Source: Theodoxus fluviatilis
Lineage: Eukaryota; Mollusca; Gastropoda; Cycloneritida; Neritidae
Reading direction: 5' to 3'
Assembly (NCBI GenBank): GCA_034096865.1
Contig: JAWQFJ010028385.1
Coordinates: 16,782-80,781 of the forward strand
Length of the DNA: 64,000 bases
Of this stretch, positions 10,003-20,852 are shown piece after piece; within the stretch, counting starts at the first letter, position 1; each line of letters opens with the position of its first letter. Under the pieces are notes generated by a model. That model was not told the origin of the DNA and searched no databases. It saw only the letters and a list, made by a program, of their open reading frames with translations. Position numbers and translations under genes: made by a program.

Positions 10003-12604
10003 CTCTTACCGTACCAGGTTTTTACAGAACACAACACAATTATTTTCTACAGAGAAAAACACACCCGGTAGTGCTCTTTTGAGAGTGTATTGTGCCTCTA
10101 GAAGAAGATACTACATGCATCATGTGGCATATCATTTTGAAGGAAAATGAATGCCGTTCAAGACTAAAACCAAAATAAGTTAGTTGCCTTTAGCAAGACT
10201 GAGAAAGCATGCTTGAAATTACACACTTGTTTCAAAAACCAAGAAATAGGAGCATGCTGAATTTGAGCTTACCTAGCAATATCTTGGTAATGATCCGGCT
10301 GATCCTTTCCAGAATTTCACCACACAATAATCATCCATTGGAAAATGTCCAGTCAAAATATTAAAAATATCTCTGTAACAATTTTCTAGCACTGACATAC
10401 AGAAGAGACGAACAGTCCATCACAATGACAGTCTCGGAATTGTAGATGAGGAATCTGGGATGATAAGGTCTGTTATGTACATCTATTTACAATAGGACTG
10501 GTTGCTTTTCATGCATTGTGGTACTGTTGAAAGCAGTCCTTTGGATGCAGATGAGGCTGGTTTGAACATCCAAGGCAGATGAAGTGGGTTCTCTTCCTCT
10601 GAGTTGGTGTGGAGCAGAAGACGCAGTCTCGATCCCGTTTGACATAGGAGACAATGTGACGAAGACCTCGGTGGGGCTCCATGGGACTGGCACTTGGTGG
10701 TCTTCCAGGCTGCCTCCTGGTGTCTGCTCCAGGCTCTGGCAGGGTCACTGCAGCCCTCTCAGTGAGCTGAGATTGCAGCTGTTGTTTGAAGGCCTTCAGA
10801 CTGGTTGGCTTGGATCTCTCCCCTCTGGCCAGACTGTGAAGGATGAAGGCGTTCACCTGGGTAATTTCTATTAGCCAGAAGAACAGCTTTTTCCACCACT
10901 TCACAGTCTTCCTCTCAAAGATGTTGTAGTAGGACACCTTCTGGTCCAGCAGATCACAGCCATTCATATTGAAGTTGTAGTGGTGGACCATGGTGGGCTT
11001 TGGCCTGTCTTTCACCTGTGTCGTGCCAACTTCAGCATCAGTGGACACCATCAGGACCTTCTTCTTTGCTTTCTTGTCTCTGAAAGCAACACAGAGAATG
11101 GTTTCATCCCTCTTGAGAAACCACTGCATTTCTCTGTGTTGGAGAGCCAGCTGCTTCATTTGTGGAGCAAAGCCTACATGGTTCTCATTGAGGGTGCCTG
11201 TATAGTACTGCTGCCTTTCCAGCAGGAAGTCGATGAGGGCCCGAGTGGTGTAGTATCTGTCTGCAAATAACTTGTGGCCTGGGCCCACATGTGATAGCAG
11301 AGTGGAGAAGATCTGCACTGCCTGGCCTGAATGCTGGTCTGCCTCAGGATCGTAGGAGGTGTCAGCACCAAAATACGTCAGGATGTTGGTCACGTAGCCT
11401 GTGGCAGCATCGCAGAGACCAAAGGTCTTGATGTGGTATTTTTTTGGCTTGGCAGCATTGAACTGTTTGAACTGCCATCTCCCCTTGAAGCCAATGACCA
11501 TCTCATCGATGCTCAGTTCTCTGTAGGGGTAAAAGGCAGCCCGGAATTTGGAGAGAAGCAGGTTCATAAAGGGCTCTATCTTGTCCTTGCCTTCAGCCTC
11601 TTCATCTCCTGCATGGAGCATGGTGTGGTAGATGTCCTGGAATCTGTTTCTGGAAAACATGGCATGGTACCAAGGTGTGTACAATTCAGGTGCCAGAGAC
11701 CAGTAATCCGCTATCTCTGGGCGTTTGTCAATTCCCATGACAATGATAGTTGCCAGGAACTTGTCAAGTTCATGAGAGGTGAAGGGAGCCCATCTTCTGT
11801 ACACAGAGTTCAGCGTGTTCAAAGTCACCTTCTTCCGTGCATAGCTGTTGATGGATTCAAGAAGAAAATCCCTCACTTCATCATCAAAGAGCTTCGAAAA
11901 ACAGTCAATTGCCCGAGACTCTTCATTGATACCCAGATCTGATGAAATTCCAGGCTTGCGAAGAGGACGAAATCGAAATGAGTTCTTCGTTGAACCCTCA
12001 GTCACATGCCTCCAATCTTCATCAAGACCACGTTGTGGTCGACGACTTGAAGATGGTAATGGGTCAGCTGTAGGTTCTTTCCTACCTTTGCCTCTCCCTT
12101 TCCCTTTGCCCGAAACTGCAGGATCAGGTGTACGTCGTTTGGAAGGGGGTGTTGTCACTTCCACATCAGACTCTGAACTGGAATCTCGTACTGAGGGGTA
12201 GATGAATTCTTCACCACTGTCACCAGCATCAATTGTAGATTCATCTCCACTATCGCTGTCCTCTCTCATGCATGAATCAATAATCATGCGAGCAATTTCA
12301 GCCATATAACGACTAGGCCGCTGCGACGAAGAACTTCCGGGTTGTTCTGCAGACATCTCGATCAAAACAATCACAATCAAAGTATGCAAAAGTCGCAATA
12401 AACCTCACGCTCCGCGTTAGACATTCGCCTAACGTTGTGGGAGAGCTCTCTACTGCTGTAAAACCACATTGGGTCCAAGAAGAAACACTAGAAAATGTGA
12501 AATACACAAAGAAACGAAACTAAGTAGCTTTGGCGCAGAGTGCGGCGGATGGAAGGCAACTGAATGCGCTTTGGCGCACAGTGTGGCGAATGGGACGGAA
12601 AGAG
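10003..12604 (-). mobile_element. piggyBac-like element 3, structurally complete
   Basis: TTAA flanks at 9999-10002 and 12605-12608 bound a 2602-bp unit. The ends CTCTTACCGTACCA (10003-10016) and TGGGACGGAAAGAG (12591-12604) are inverted repeats matching at 12 of 14 positions. A subterminal TTTGGCGCA word is repeated near 12528 and 12570. The internal transposase frame is uninterrupted, so this is the best candidate in the window for a recently active copy. Confidence 0.93.
10509..12398 (-). CDS. piggyBac-like transposase, intact
   Basis: This would cut and paste the element at TTAA sites in the nucleus. The frame has 629 codons. The likelier start is the second Met at 12356 (MSAEQP), because the 14 residues before it are hydrophobic and unlike the family. 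Order of parts: acidic serine-rich region (to about residue 80), basic stretch, then the core with catalytic aspartates at about 298 (LSIDEM), 380 (LFADRYYT) and 482 (NGCDLLDQ), then VKWWKKLFFWLIE. A C-terminal Cys/His cluster (CVFC..CLGC..H..CF) follows. No stop or frameshift is seen. Length and domain content fit PGBD-type transposases. Activity is inferred only. Confidence 0.93.
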   Translation of the reverse strand: MRLLHTLIVIVLIEMSAEQPGSSSSQRPSRYMAEIARMIIDSCMREDSDSGDESTIDAGDSGEEFIYPSVRDSSSESDVEVTTPPSKRRTPDPAVSGKGKGRGKGRKEPTADPLPSSSRRPQRGLDEDWRHVTEGSTKNSFRFRPLRKPGISSDLGINEESRAIDCFSKLFDDEVRDFLLESINSYARKKVTLNTLNSVYRRWAPFTSHELDKFLATIIVMGIDKRPEIADYWSLAPELYTPWYHAMFSRNRFQDIYHTMLHAGDEEAEGKDKIEPFMNLLLSKFRAAFYPYRELSIDEMVIGFKGRWQFKQFNAAKPKKYHIKTFGLCDAATGYVTNILTYFGADTSYDPEADQHSGQAVQIFSTLLSHVGPGHKLFADRYYTTRALIDFLLERQQYYTGTLNENHVGFAPQMKQLALQHREMQWFLKRDETILCVAFRDKKAKKKVLMVSTDAEVGTTQVKDRPKPTMVHHYNFNMNGCDLLDQKVSYYNIFERKTVKWWKKLFFWLIEITQVNAFILHSLARGERSKPTSLKAFKQQLQSQLTERAAVTLPEPGADTRRQPGRPPSASPMEPHRGLRHIVSYVKRDRDCVFCSTPTQRKRTHFICLGCSNQPHLHPKDCFQQYHNA

Positions 12605-12608
12605 TTAA

Positions 12609-14560
12609 TGTAATCGAAAGGAATAAATTGATTCCATAAGCAGATGGTTTGAACAATGCTTAATAAGAACAGTAGGCCTACGGTCGCATCAAGTAAACAA
12701 TGGCGGCCGTTACTTTGTCAGACTGTGGCGACTGTGACTCCAAATCCTTTTTTCCCGATTCAAAGTAAAGAATGTTCCGTGCAAAAGCGTTAGACAGATT
12801 AAGAAACATTAAAAGAGCAAGAATAACATCGATGAACACAAAGAAAGGCTGCCATTGACACCTATTGCCTGAACTTCGAATTTTTCGGCGAACGTTCGCA
12901 GCCATGTAACGACGAATCACCGGTTACTTGTAATGACCGACATACTTTACGACAAATGAAGGAAATTTTGCATTAAGCTAACTTATTTTCCCCACAAACT
13001 TCCAGAATTCATTCCCAAGTCATTCTAGTGCATGAATACTGACAAAGAAAGTAATAGGCACACTGCGGATAAGCAAAACGTATTTAAATAAAGCTGACGC
13101 CAAAATGTTTGAAATCGGATCGGAAGAATTATGTCTCATATCTGAACCAAAGAAAGCAGATAACCACTAATAAAGTGAAGATCGTGTATGATTATCAGTA
13201 GAGCAAGGTCTTATTTAAAGTTTCCAATTGCTCAAATACAACTGAAAGTCATAACTTAATATTTCTCACCTTGAAAAGCCAAGAAGTGAAGTCGAGCCCT
13301 CGGTCACAACAAGCTCGATGTGAGCAGTAACCAAATCGTATTTTTAAATTCCCACGCAATGATTGGATTGCGGAAGTCGTAATTTACACTTTTGTCCTTC
13401 CGCCACACGCGTGTTTAAAACTAGCCTTGAATAGAGTGCAAAAAGAACTTCTTATAAATTTTGCGTAATTTACAAATTCTTCGGTCGCTACACATCAGAA
13501 AAGTAACGAAACCATGCCACCACATGTCTATGCCCATAAACAATGAATGGGTTACAAAATAAATAAATAAAGGTGATGCGTAGGAACACAACTTATGTCT
13601 CAAAATAGGTGCAGAAAGTAGGACCTCCAGCATGCGCATAGCTCAGGAGAGCCAACGAAAGTTTAGAGTAGGGCACAGTAACGATGTGTAGCGACCGTTA
13701 GACAATTTTTGTTGCATAACCACTCAGTGAGTACTGCCAACAGCCAATTTTTTTGACTGGCCATACACAGCAGTGGTCTTAGTATCTATAGACATAGACA
13801 GTGTTTAAAACAGCAATAAATGTTTCTAATCTACACAGTACCAGTTCCTCTACAGTACCCGTCTGCATGTCACAAATCAGCCATGTTTTTAGGTGCCCCT
13901 GCGCGTGCAAAATACTAAATAACTTTTTTTTTAAACACCGAACACCACAAACTTTTAGATTTTATTTCTTCAACATATGCACAATGGCAAAACAAAACAA
14001 ATAAGACCATGTCATGCATTTCGTTGGATTTATTCCCCTCCAAAATGAGTGATCCCCTTGTGTCACACATTTCTGAGAACCACCCATCTACACATTCCAA
14101 ACCAAGATGAAAACACTAGTTTTTGGAAACGATAAATCCTCTCCCTCACAATAAGATAGCTAATGACTCATTTCTTCTCAAAGAAAATATAAAAACTTTA
14201 CATGGTCTTGGAACTAAACCATTTCCATCTAAGCAAATGAATTTTCAAAAGCATCAGAGCAGTTGGCAAGATATTATGACACATAATGTACATACAAGCA
14301 ACATCTAGGAAAATCATTGTTTTACATGCATAATGTGACATAAACATGTGTATCTCAACTTCTATTCATCGTATCAATAATGATTCAAACACTATAAGAA
14401 GAAAAAAACAGCAAATAGTTGTGCACATATGTCAAAACATTGTAACTATGTCAATCACATATTCATAGAATGGAACTTGCTTCCATTTACATCTCTAAAA
14501 AGTTCCAGCACAATGGTAATCACAAGGCATCAGGTAATTCAGGAAAATCAAAATTAAGCT
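12609..14560. other. Unannotated sequence right of piggyBac element 3
   Basis: A minus-strand frame at 12678-12920 encodes a basic start and a hydrophobic stretch but has no family I recognise. The rest is AT-rich without supported features. It probably includes the unresolved 3' end of piggyBac element 4. Confidence 0.35.
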
Positions 14561-15526
14561 ATGGCTGGTGATTATTTGGAAAGTTATTTACAGTCTCGGG
14601 AACCAGCCAGGAGTTTATCACTGCAAGGCTCCCTGCAGGTGACGTCTCATGTGTTTTCCAAAACACTCGATGTGAAGTGCCTCGTTGCACTGTTTGCAGC
14701 CGTAGACCATGGCAGAGGCTCTGGCATTGCTGCTGCTCCTGGAAAGTGAGCACTCTTTGCAGGTCTTCCTCTTGACATAGAGTTTCTCACAGTCATGCTG
14801 AAGCACAGGTCTGAGGGGTTGGCGAGCCTGGAAAGCTGCTCTTGCTGTCACTGTGGTCACCAGATCCAGGGTCAAGTTTTCCAGCCATACCCGAAAAGTC
14901 TCGGGAGCCTGAGAACTGGATTCCCCTGCACTCCTGGCAGCAACGAAGGCGTTGTAGCAGGAAACTGTGAGGATGAAAAAGAAAATTCTTGGCAGGTTTC
15001 ATGATATTGCAGATTGCAGTTTCCCTCTCACACCCAATCATTCAAACAAAATAAATTGTCAAATAGAGGCCAAAAAACAGTTTGCACAAAGAGTTCAACT
15101 TTATTTCTACCCAAAACAGTAAAAAAAATTGTATGAACATCCTTATTTCAAAAGTTATTGACATTCAAAGACGCTCTACATCCTGAAACCTCAAAAAAAT
15201 GCTTTTACAACTTAAGTGCATCATAACTGCTCCAAAATGTTGTTTGAATGCCACCAATGACAATTATCTTTAACATAGACTATGTACACCTTCAGAAAAG
15301 TAGTAAACTTGCAATACAAGTGTCAACATTGATCAGAATGATGGGACCAAATAAATGATGCTTCTCATATTTTGAATAATTCCGTCTTTAAGTACTGTGT
15401 ATAACTCAGAAGTCATCACTAGATAAATAAAGCATTATAAAATAGGAAACCAAACATCTGTGAATCATATCCACACAACAGATAGATTTTTGACACAACC
15501 ACACAGACATGAGTGGACCCAAACTA

Positions 15527-15550
15527 CCCCCCCCCCCCCCCCCCCCCCCC
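15527..15550. repeat. Poly-C tract
   Basis: An uninterrupted run of about 24 C inside the nested element, within a long non-coding 3' region (15005-16055) that otherwise shows no gene. Confidence 0.95.
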
Positions 15551-16059
15551 AAATTAAAAAACGGGGTCAAACTCTCAGTTACTTTCATTGAGGAAAACAA
15601 TCCAAAAGTTGGCCCTTCTCATGACAGCCTAACTTATGGCCATAGAAAAGCAATCAAAATGCATACATTCAAAGCTTTTTCTTTGCTTTAAAGGTGTACT
15701 ATTTACAAGAAAACGCACGCCAAACTTGAGGCACGTTGGAAAAACAAACTTTCAACTTTCATTGAGGAAAACAATTCCAACATTCTTTCTATTTAATTTA
15801 CAACTAGTTAATTAATTTACAAAAAAAAAAATCAAACAGAAATACTGTCTTCAAGGCTTTTTTGACTATCAAGTGGTTGTGTTGATCCCAACATAGCAAG
15901 TGACAGGACAAAATACTCAAATTCTTTCTTTACATTACAACTTACACTACCTCAGAAAAGCATTCAGAAATGCATACGTATGTACAAAGCTTTCTCATTA
16001 GTTTGAAAGTGTTTTGTTTACATACAAGTAAACACACTATGCTCACATATTATGTACAG

Positions 16060-17019
16060 TTAGAAGAAATAATGTCCACGGTTGTTCATGGTCGGCTGGT
16101 GAGACTTTTGCACAAAGTCACTAAGAACACACGAAATGTCATCCACAGTTGGGAAAACATAGTATCTTCCTCTGTCTTTTGCACGCATGCATTTGACACG
16201 GAACTCGTTGCCTGCCAACTCCGGGAAGGTAGGCAGTGTTGGCACAACCACTGCACGGTACCTCTCCACTTTCCCATCAGTGCTGATGAAATCCGCCGTC
16301 ACGAAATCTCCAACCTGGATATTTCTCTGCTGGATGTAGTGCCGGGTTTTCACCACTGGCACCACATGGTTGGCGGTCCAGGCGGCATCCAGTGGAGCGG
16401 CATGTGTTGATGTCCACTGGATGTAGAGTGGAAAGGAGAATGGCCCATCTGGCTTGCACACCCTGTTCATGTGCACATTCGGGGTGGGGAAGATGGAGTG
16501 GATCTCTCTTCCAAGAACATTTGCAGCCGCCATCAGGTGCCACAGGCCCATGTCCTTGGAGTTGGCGACTGCAGCCACAACCTCACATTGGAACGCCAAT
16601 TCCAGTGAGGGCACGAGGCAGGTCTCCGCTGGCATGCAAAAAGGTCAGCAGATCCTGCCCAAGCTCAGCAGCGAGGTAATTTGGGTGTCGGACAGCTAGC
16701 TCCATGGCAATCCCCACGCGCAGCTCTGTGTGGAAGTCCTCACTGCCAAGTGCTGCAGCACTGAGGGAGCGTGCAAGACAGTTGCCGTCCCCAAGAGTCT
16801 GCTTGGCATGGTGGTCTCGCGGCGCAGACCCAGCAGGACGTTGACGTTCTGCAGCTTCATCCTCCTAAAACAGAAAACATTTGCAAAAATAAGTAAAAAA
16901 TGAATATGAAACTTGCACTATAGTATGAGACAACTATCAGTACAATAGTTCTTAATTAACACTGTTTCTTTAAACACATATACGTTGCTTACCTCATCTC
17001 TCTCAAACTCTGGTTCCAT
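16060..17019 (-). pseudogene. OTU-like cysteine protease gene in the nested transposon
   Basis: ATG at 17019 (MEPEFERDE, good Kozak context) leads to a GTAAGC donor at 16992. The next exon starts at 16864 after TTTTAG. That exon encodes LGDGNCLARSLSAAALG, the OTU D-G-N-C catalytic block (Cys codon 16780-16778), then HTELRVGIAMEL. One frameshift lies near 16600-16640. After it the second half continues in another frame with ANSKDMGLWHLMAAANVLG, IHSIFP and the candidate catalytic His in NHVVPVV. OTU proteases cleave ubiquitin chains, but the substrate of transposon copies is unknown. The stop is at 16060. The motif identity is clear. Relationship to vertnin-like OTU domains is from memory. Confidence 0.75.
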
Positions 17020-17229
17020 GATTGGGAAGGGAAGTGGGTAGTTGTTAGCCCTTCATATGCCATCCTGAGCAGTTGCAGTGAAGCTGTTGACATTTCTTTT
17101 GTGCAGAAGCAGCTCTTGCTGAAGGCGAGCGAAGAACTCCTCTCTGGGTAGGAGTGGCTCGGGCTCAGGTAGCTCTGGCGACGGCAGTTCAGGCTCAGGC
17201 GATTCAGGCTGGGTGCTTTCAGTGTCCAC
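16993..17229 (-). CDS. Transposase last exon / start of OTU gene
   Basis: An exon bounded by TTTAG (17231-17230) and GTAAGC (16992-16987). It continues the transposase frame in phase 0 (QPLQ|VDTEST), with a proline/glutamate-rich stretch (PEPELPSPELPEPEP), and stops at TGA 17055-17053. Thirty-six bases later, in the same frame, is ATG 17019, and the exon then splices in frame into the OTU exon. This is either two adjacent cistrons or one protein interrupted by a stop. Confidence 0.65.
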
Positions 17230-17373
17230 CTAAACAAAAAACAAATTAGCAAAACAAATACCTGGAAAGCATACTCTTATCAAAAAAACTTTGTAAAAAT
17301 AGTGTAGCATGCACAAAAAAAAAAAAATTACATTGACAATGGAAATGGTTAAACTGTGCTCAGGGTAACATAC

Positions 17374-17558
17374 CTGCAGTGGTTGAATTTGATGCACTTG
17401 AAATTGGCCCACGTAAGCTCGATGCCTGCATCCGTTGTAGTCACCTTCCCAACACGCAGAGCAAAAACATGCCAGGGCTCTTGATTTGATCACCAGTGGA
17501 GCAACCCGGACGATCTGGTGAAACTTTGTGCAACCTGAGATGACTTTCACTGCCGTTT
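17374..17558 (-). CDS. DDE transposase exon (ETAVKVISGCTKF...)
   Basis: The acceptor is TTTCAG (ending 17559) and the donor CAG|GTATGT (17373). The exon encodes TAVKVISGCTKFHQIVRV...CSACWEGDYNGCRH and joins the next exon in phase 0. It begins with two bases that need one base from upstream. Both the 17857 donor and the 17676 donor end in a suitable G. Confidence 0.7.
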
Positions 17559-17676
17559 CTGAAACCAAACCAGCATAAAATTAATACTTTATAAGATACA
17601 TGTACACATGATAGAGGGTTATTCATGTGTTCATTTTTTTTCTTCACTTATCTGAAGATGAAAAAACAATTCTACC

Positions 17677-17725
17677 TGGTCGATCACGCTTGATATCTTC
17701 GGACTTGACAAGAACATTCAATTTT
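17677..17725 (-). pseudogene. Remnant of a transposase exon cut by a repeat
   Basis: The minus strand reads NVLVKSEDIKRDRP followed by CCAG|GTAGAA, a good donor that joins the 17558 exon in phase. Its 5' part is replaced by a TTTG-rich repeat (from about 17722), so this exon has lost its acceptor. Confidence 0.45.
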
Positions 17726-17800
17726 TTGTTTGTTTGTTTGTTTAACGTCCAGCCGACTACGCAGAGCCATATCAAGACGGGTAAAGTTCAATACCGTAAT
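17722..17800. repeat. SINE-like TTTG-repeat fragment
   Basis: TTTGTTTGTTTGTTTAACG followed by CCAGCCGACTACGCAGAGCC. I recall this type of dispersed sequence from mollusc genomes. Here it interrupts the transposase exon region. Confidence 0.45.
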
Positions 17801-17856
17801 AATAATCGATGCTGGAGGAAGGAAACGTGCACACTAATGGCAAATAAATAGGTTAC

Positions 17857-18740
17857 CTTTTCCGTGCTCTGCTCCATAGTACAGGTGTTGAACTGGATGG
17901 GCATAATTCGACAGGTCTGCAAAGGTGCCTTTGTTCTTATACTGCGCTGCGCAGTTGTTGCTGAAGATGTACAGCTGGCAGTCGGGTTGCAGGACTCCTG
18001 CATCCTGGAAGTACTGGATGGTACAGGCGGTGAAGTGATGCACAGAGTTGTGGTCATGGACTATGTCGTTGGACACAAAGTCCAGGGCATGTCGGATGAG
18101 GTCCCCATCCGCAGACCGGTAGAAAGCCACCACTGGGTGGAATGAAAACTGCCTCTTGTTAAAATGCGCAGACTTGATTTCATCTTGGCAGGCACTGCAC
18201 TTGTTCTCCGCAAAGTCCATCACAACAAGAACCTGACCTGGCGTCAACTGCTCCTTCAGCTGGCGATACTGGTGATGCTGCCAGTGTGCTGTGAACAAGT
18301 GCCTGACGAAGGAGCCGGTTCTCGAAGGGGTCAACACATCGAACACCAGCTCCTCCACAAGCTCTGTGGCGGATCTGATTTTTACAACCGGTTCTCTGGA
18401 TCTTCCGCCACGGTCCCACTTGGACCATGAAATGGTGGGGTCGGCTTCCAGGATAGGTTGGAAATGGCCTCGAAGTGTTTTTTCTTGATCCCCACACTGC
18501 TGGCACACTCCCTGAACGCAGTGGGGCTTGTGGAAGGGCTCTCCGGTTTCTTTGGGACACAGCAGCATCCCCACCACAGCACGCTCATCCTCCAGCTTAA
18601 TGCTGGAATCAAGGCCCAGCTTGGTGATTGCTCTGTTGATTGCCAACAATTTCACCCGGACGTTCACACAGTACACGCAGAGGCACGTTTCGAGAAAGAT
18701 CTGTGTATTGATCCAAAGCTTGCAAACTATAGTACAGAGA
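17857..18740 (-). pseudogene. DDE-type transposase, main catalytic exon
   Basis: Open from about 18740 (CLCVYCVNV) to a donor AAAAG|GTAACC at 17857. Numbering from the Met at 18676, motifs are DFAEN at 154-158, HPVVAFY near 180, SNDIVHD at 202-208, FSNNCAAQYKNKG at 238-250 and YYGAEHGKG at the end. This pattern is typical of a transposase family common in invertebrates and often annotated as uncharacterised. Relatives, as I remember them, carry SDD and SDN/SDG where this copy has SND and SNN, so two acidic positions appear changed to Asn. The N-terminal half is not found in the remaining 1.3 kb of the element. Probably inactive. Confidence 0.7.
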
Positions 18741-18779
18741 CGAATTCAAGACTAGACTAGTTCCCTAAACCATATTTTC

Positions 18780-20040
18780 CTTGTTGTAAGGGGGCAAAAC
18801 TATGCTAATGTGGTAGCCTACGCGTCGCGAAGTTAACTTGCTTTTAACATTTAAAAAAGTCATGAATGTTTTTAAAAATAACATAATGTCATATCAGTTC
18901 AAATCAAAGCTGCAGCATCTAACCCTCAAGACTAACAACTATGATCACTGGCCACTGTCTGTCAAAAAACATCCATTCGCCATTGCTGTCTGTACAGCGT
19001 TTCTAGGATCGCCAAGTCAGTCTGTCGTTTCAGCAATGTTCGATATTTCCGTCTGTACGCGTCGCCAACGTTCAGCAGACTATTGTACTGTTACCCACAA
19101 ACTGTCAGTGTACTCAATGGAACGTAAAAAATAAACGATTACAAGATTGGGAGACGAAGGGTAAACGTCCTAGCGATAGAAATTCAGCATACAAAGTCAT
19201 AAATCCCTCACTTACCGAAGATAACGCTGATAATCCGTGTGCATGCGTCGCTTTGTCGAACGTTCGCTTGCCGAACGTTGTTCACAGACACCACAAAACT
19301 TGATGAAGAGGCGCTAAAACGAAGAAGTTATCACTCTCTGCTAGGTATCTCGATCCCTTACCTAGATTCAAACAAGTTGAAGTGGTGTCAACGTCACGTC
19401 CGGGTCAATGCTTGGCGATTTCCGTAAAAAACGAAGATTGTCGAACGTGGACTTCGGCGGACCGACATTGTTCGGGTCCCAATAAAAATCTTAAACCTTT
19501 GCGATAGTTTAATTCTGTTGCTAATGTACCGGCTTTCCAATGAAGATAATCACAAAAAATAATGTTGACAAGCAAAAATAACTAAGAAAAAAGCATGCGT
19601 CATGTAAAAGTAGGCCTTGGAACGCGTGCCCAGCACATGTTTTTTTTCCGACAGACGGTTTCCGCTTGGCGAATGAAAATTTTCCATTCAGTTCTTATAT
19701 GTTCAAACTTCGTTTTTAAATTTATTTTATTGACTCAAAGTCTAAGTTTGAGTATTAATTGAGTTAAAAATCCCATTGTTATGAATTTTATGTGTTATTT
19801 TCGTGTCTCCGTTCAAACTTTGAAATGGGGTCAACCAAGCAGAAGGAAATGCCGTCTGCGAAGATTCACATGATCGCTTCCAAAAACTCGCTCAAACAAA
19901 TACACAAACTCACAATTTTTCGCTTCTATTTTTCAATTTGTATTGCAATTAGAGTACTTATGCATGGAAAGTAAACAAAATCATGAAAATCAACACTGAG
20001 AACAAGTAATTTGAAGTCGAAGTTTACACACACTAAAGAA
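18780..20040. other. 5' region of the nested element, no exon recognised
   Basis: This stretch should hold the N-terminal transposase exons but I find no matching coding sequence on the minus strand. It is probably deleted or diverged. Confidence 0.35.
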
Positions 20041-20062
20041 GCTGAATACCATGAAACCTGCC

Positions 20063-20852
20063 TCTCCTCCACCACTTCTTGGATCAGTGCTGGAACTGGT
20101 AGTAGCCCACCATCCGATCCAGGAGATCTACACCTTTCATATGGTGCTGGTAGTCAGCCAGTGAGGAAGGCACCTCCACCTGCACCCTAATGTGGTCCTG
20201 GTTCCTTCTGGTGTCATGGCCCCTGCTTGCAGGATCCTGGTAGTTGGACAGCACCATGACAGGCTTGGTGTCCTGTCACACACAAAGTCAGTTCATCTTT
20301 TGGGGCCACTTTGAACTGGTGTCTGTTCAGAGCGAAGGCCCTACCCTTCCTAGGCATGATGGCTGTTGGTAGTCCCTTTTGGTTGGCACGGACAGTACCA
20401 CAGGCTTCAATCCCCGAACTCTTCAAATCTACCGGGAGTTCAGTTCCTGTGTAGAAATTGTCCATAAAATAGACAAGTGGGTTCCCAAATAAGGGTTTGC
20501 TAAGTCCATGACGACTGTGGGCTAGGCCTTTCTCCTGGATCCCCTCATGACCTGAGTAGACCTGGAATTTGACCACGTATCCAGTTGAACTTTCAGCCAT
20601 CACCCACAATTTCACGCCTAATCTGATGGGTTTGCTGAGGAGATACTGACGGAAAGGAACTTGAACTTTGAACTTGACCATGCTCTCGTCGACAGTCACA
20701 AATCTGTTGACTTCGTATAGAGCTTGAATGTTCTTGGTCAAGTGGGTGAGGAACCATCGCAGTTTCCAGATCTTATCCGCTTTGTTGCATGTACCTTTGT
20801 TATCTTCCAAGTGGAGGTGTCTCCAAATGCTATGGAAGCGATCCCTCGACAT
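20063..20852 (-). pseudogene. piggyBac element 4, core domain segment
   Basis: Encodes MSRDRFHSIWRHLHL, the two first catalytic aspartates (VTVDESM and FMDNFY) and, after a frameshift near 20270, the third (KGVDLLDRM). It ends at the nested insertion boundary. Confidence 0.88.

Larger units (their letters stand above)
14991..20062 (-). mobile_element. Nested DNA transposon carrying a DDE transposase and an OTU protease gene
   Basis: GGCAGGTTTCATG at 14991-15003 recurs inverted at 20050-20062. Allowing one mismatch, the inverted ends extend to about 18 bp. The element lies inside the piggyBac element 4 transposase. The host gene flanks end GAGA (20063 side, minus strand) and begin AAGA (14990 side). 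This is consistent with a 4-bp target duplication with one later change, because one GAGA restores WRRIFFF. A 4-bp duplication would suit Sola-type elements, but I have not verified the superfamily. Contents on the minus strand are transposase exons (18740-17053) and an OTU gene (17019-16060). Confidence 0.8.

Noticed and set aside
8013..10016. Pairing the 8013 end with the 10003 end as one element
   Set aside because: Both read in the same direction (left-type ends), so they cannot be the two termini of one piggyBac unit. The 10003 end pairs with 12604.
10003..12604. Domesticated piggyBac host gene
   Set aside because: Intact inverted ends and TTAA flanks indicate a transposon rather than an exapted gene.
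12678..12920. Minus-strand 80-codon frame with a hydrophobic stretch
   Set aside because: No family match, splice context or neighbour supports it, and it lies in transposon-rich sequence.
14991..20062. A large intron of the element 4 transposase instead of an inserted element
   Set aside because: The borders are inverted repeats without GT..AG, and the interior has its own spliced genes on the same strand.
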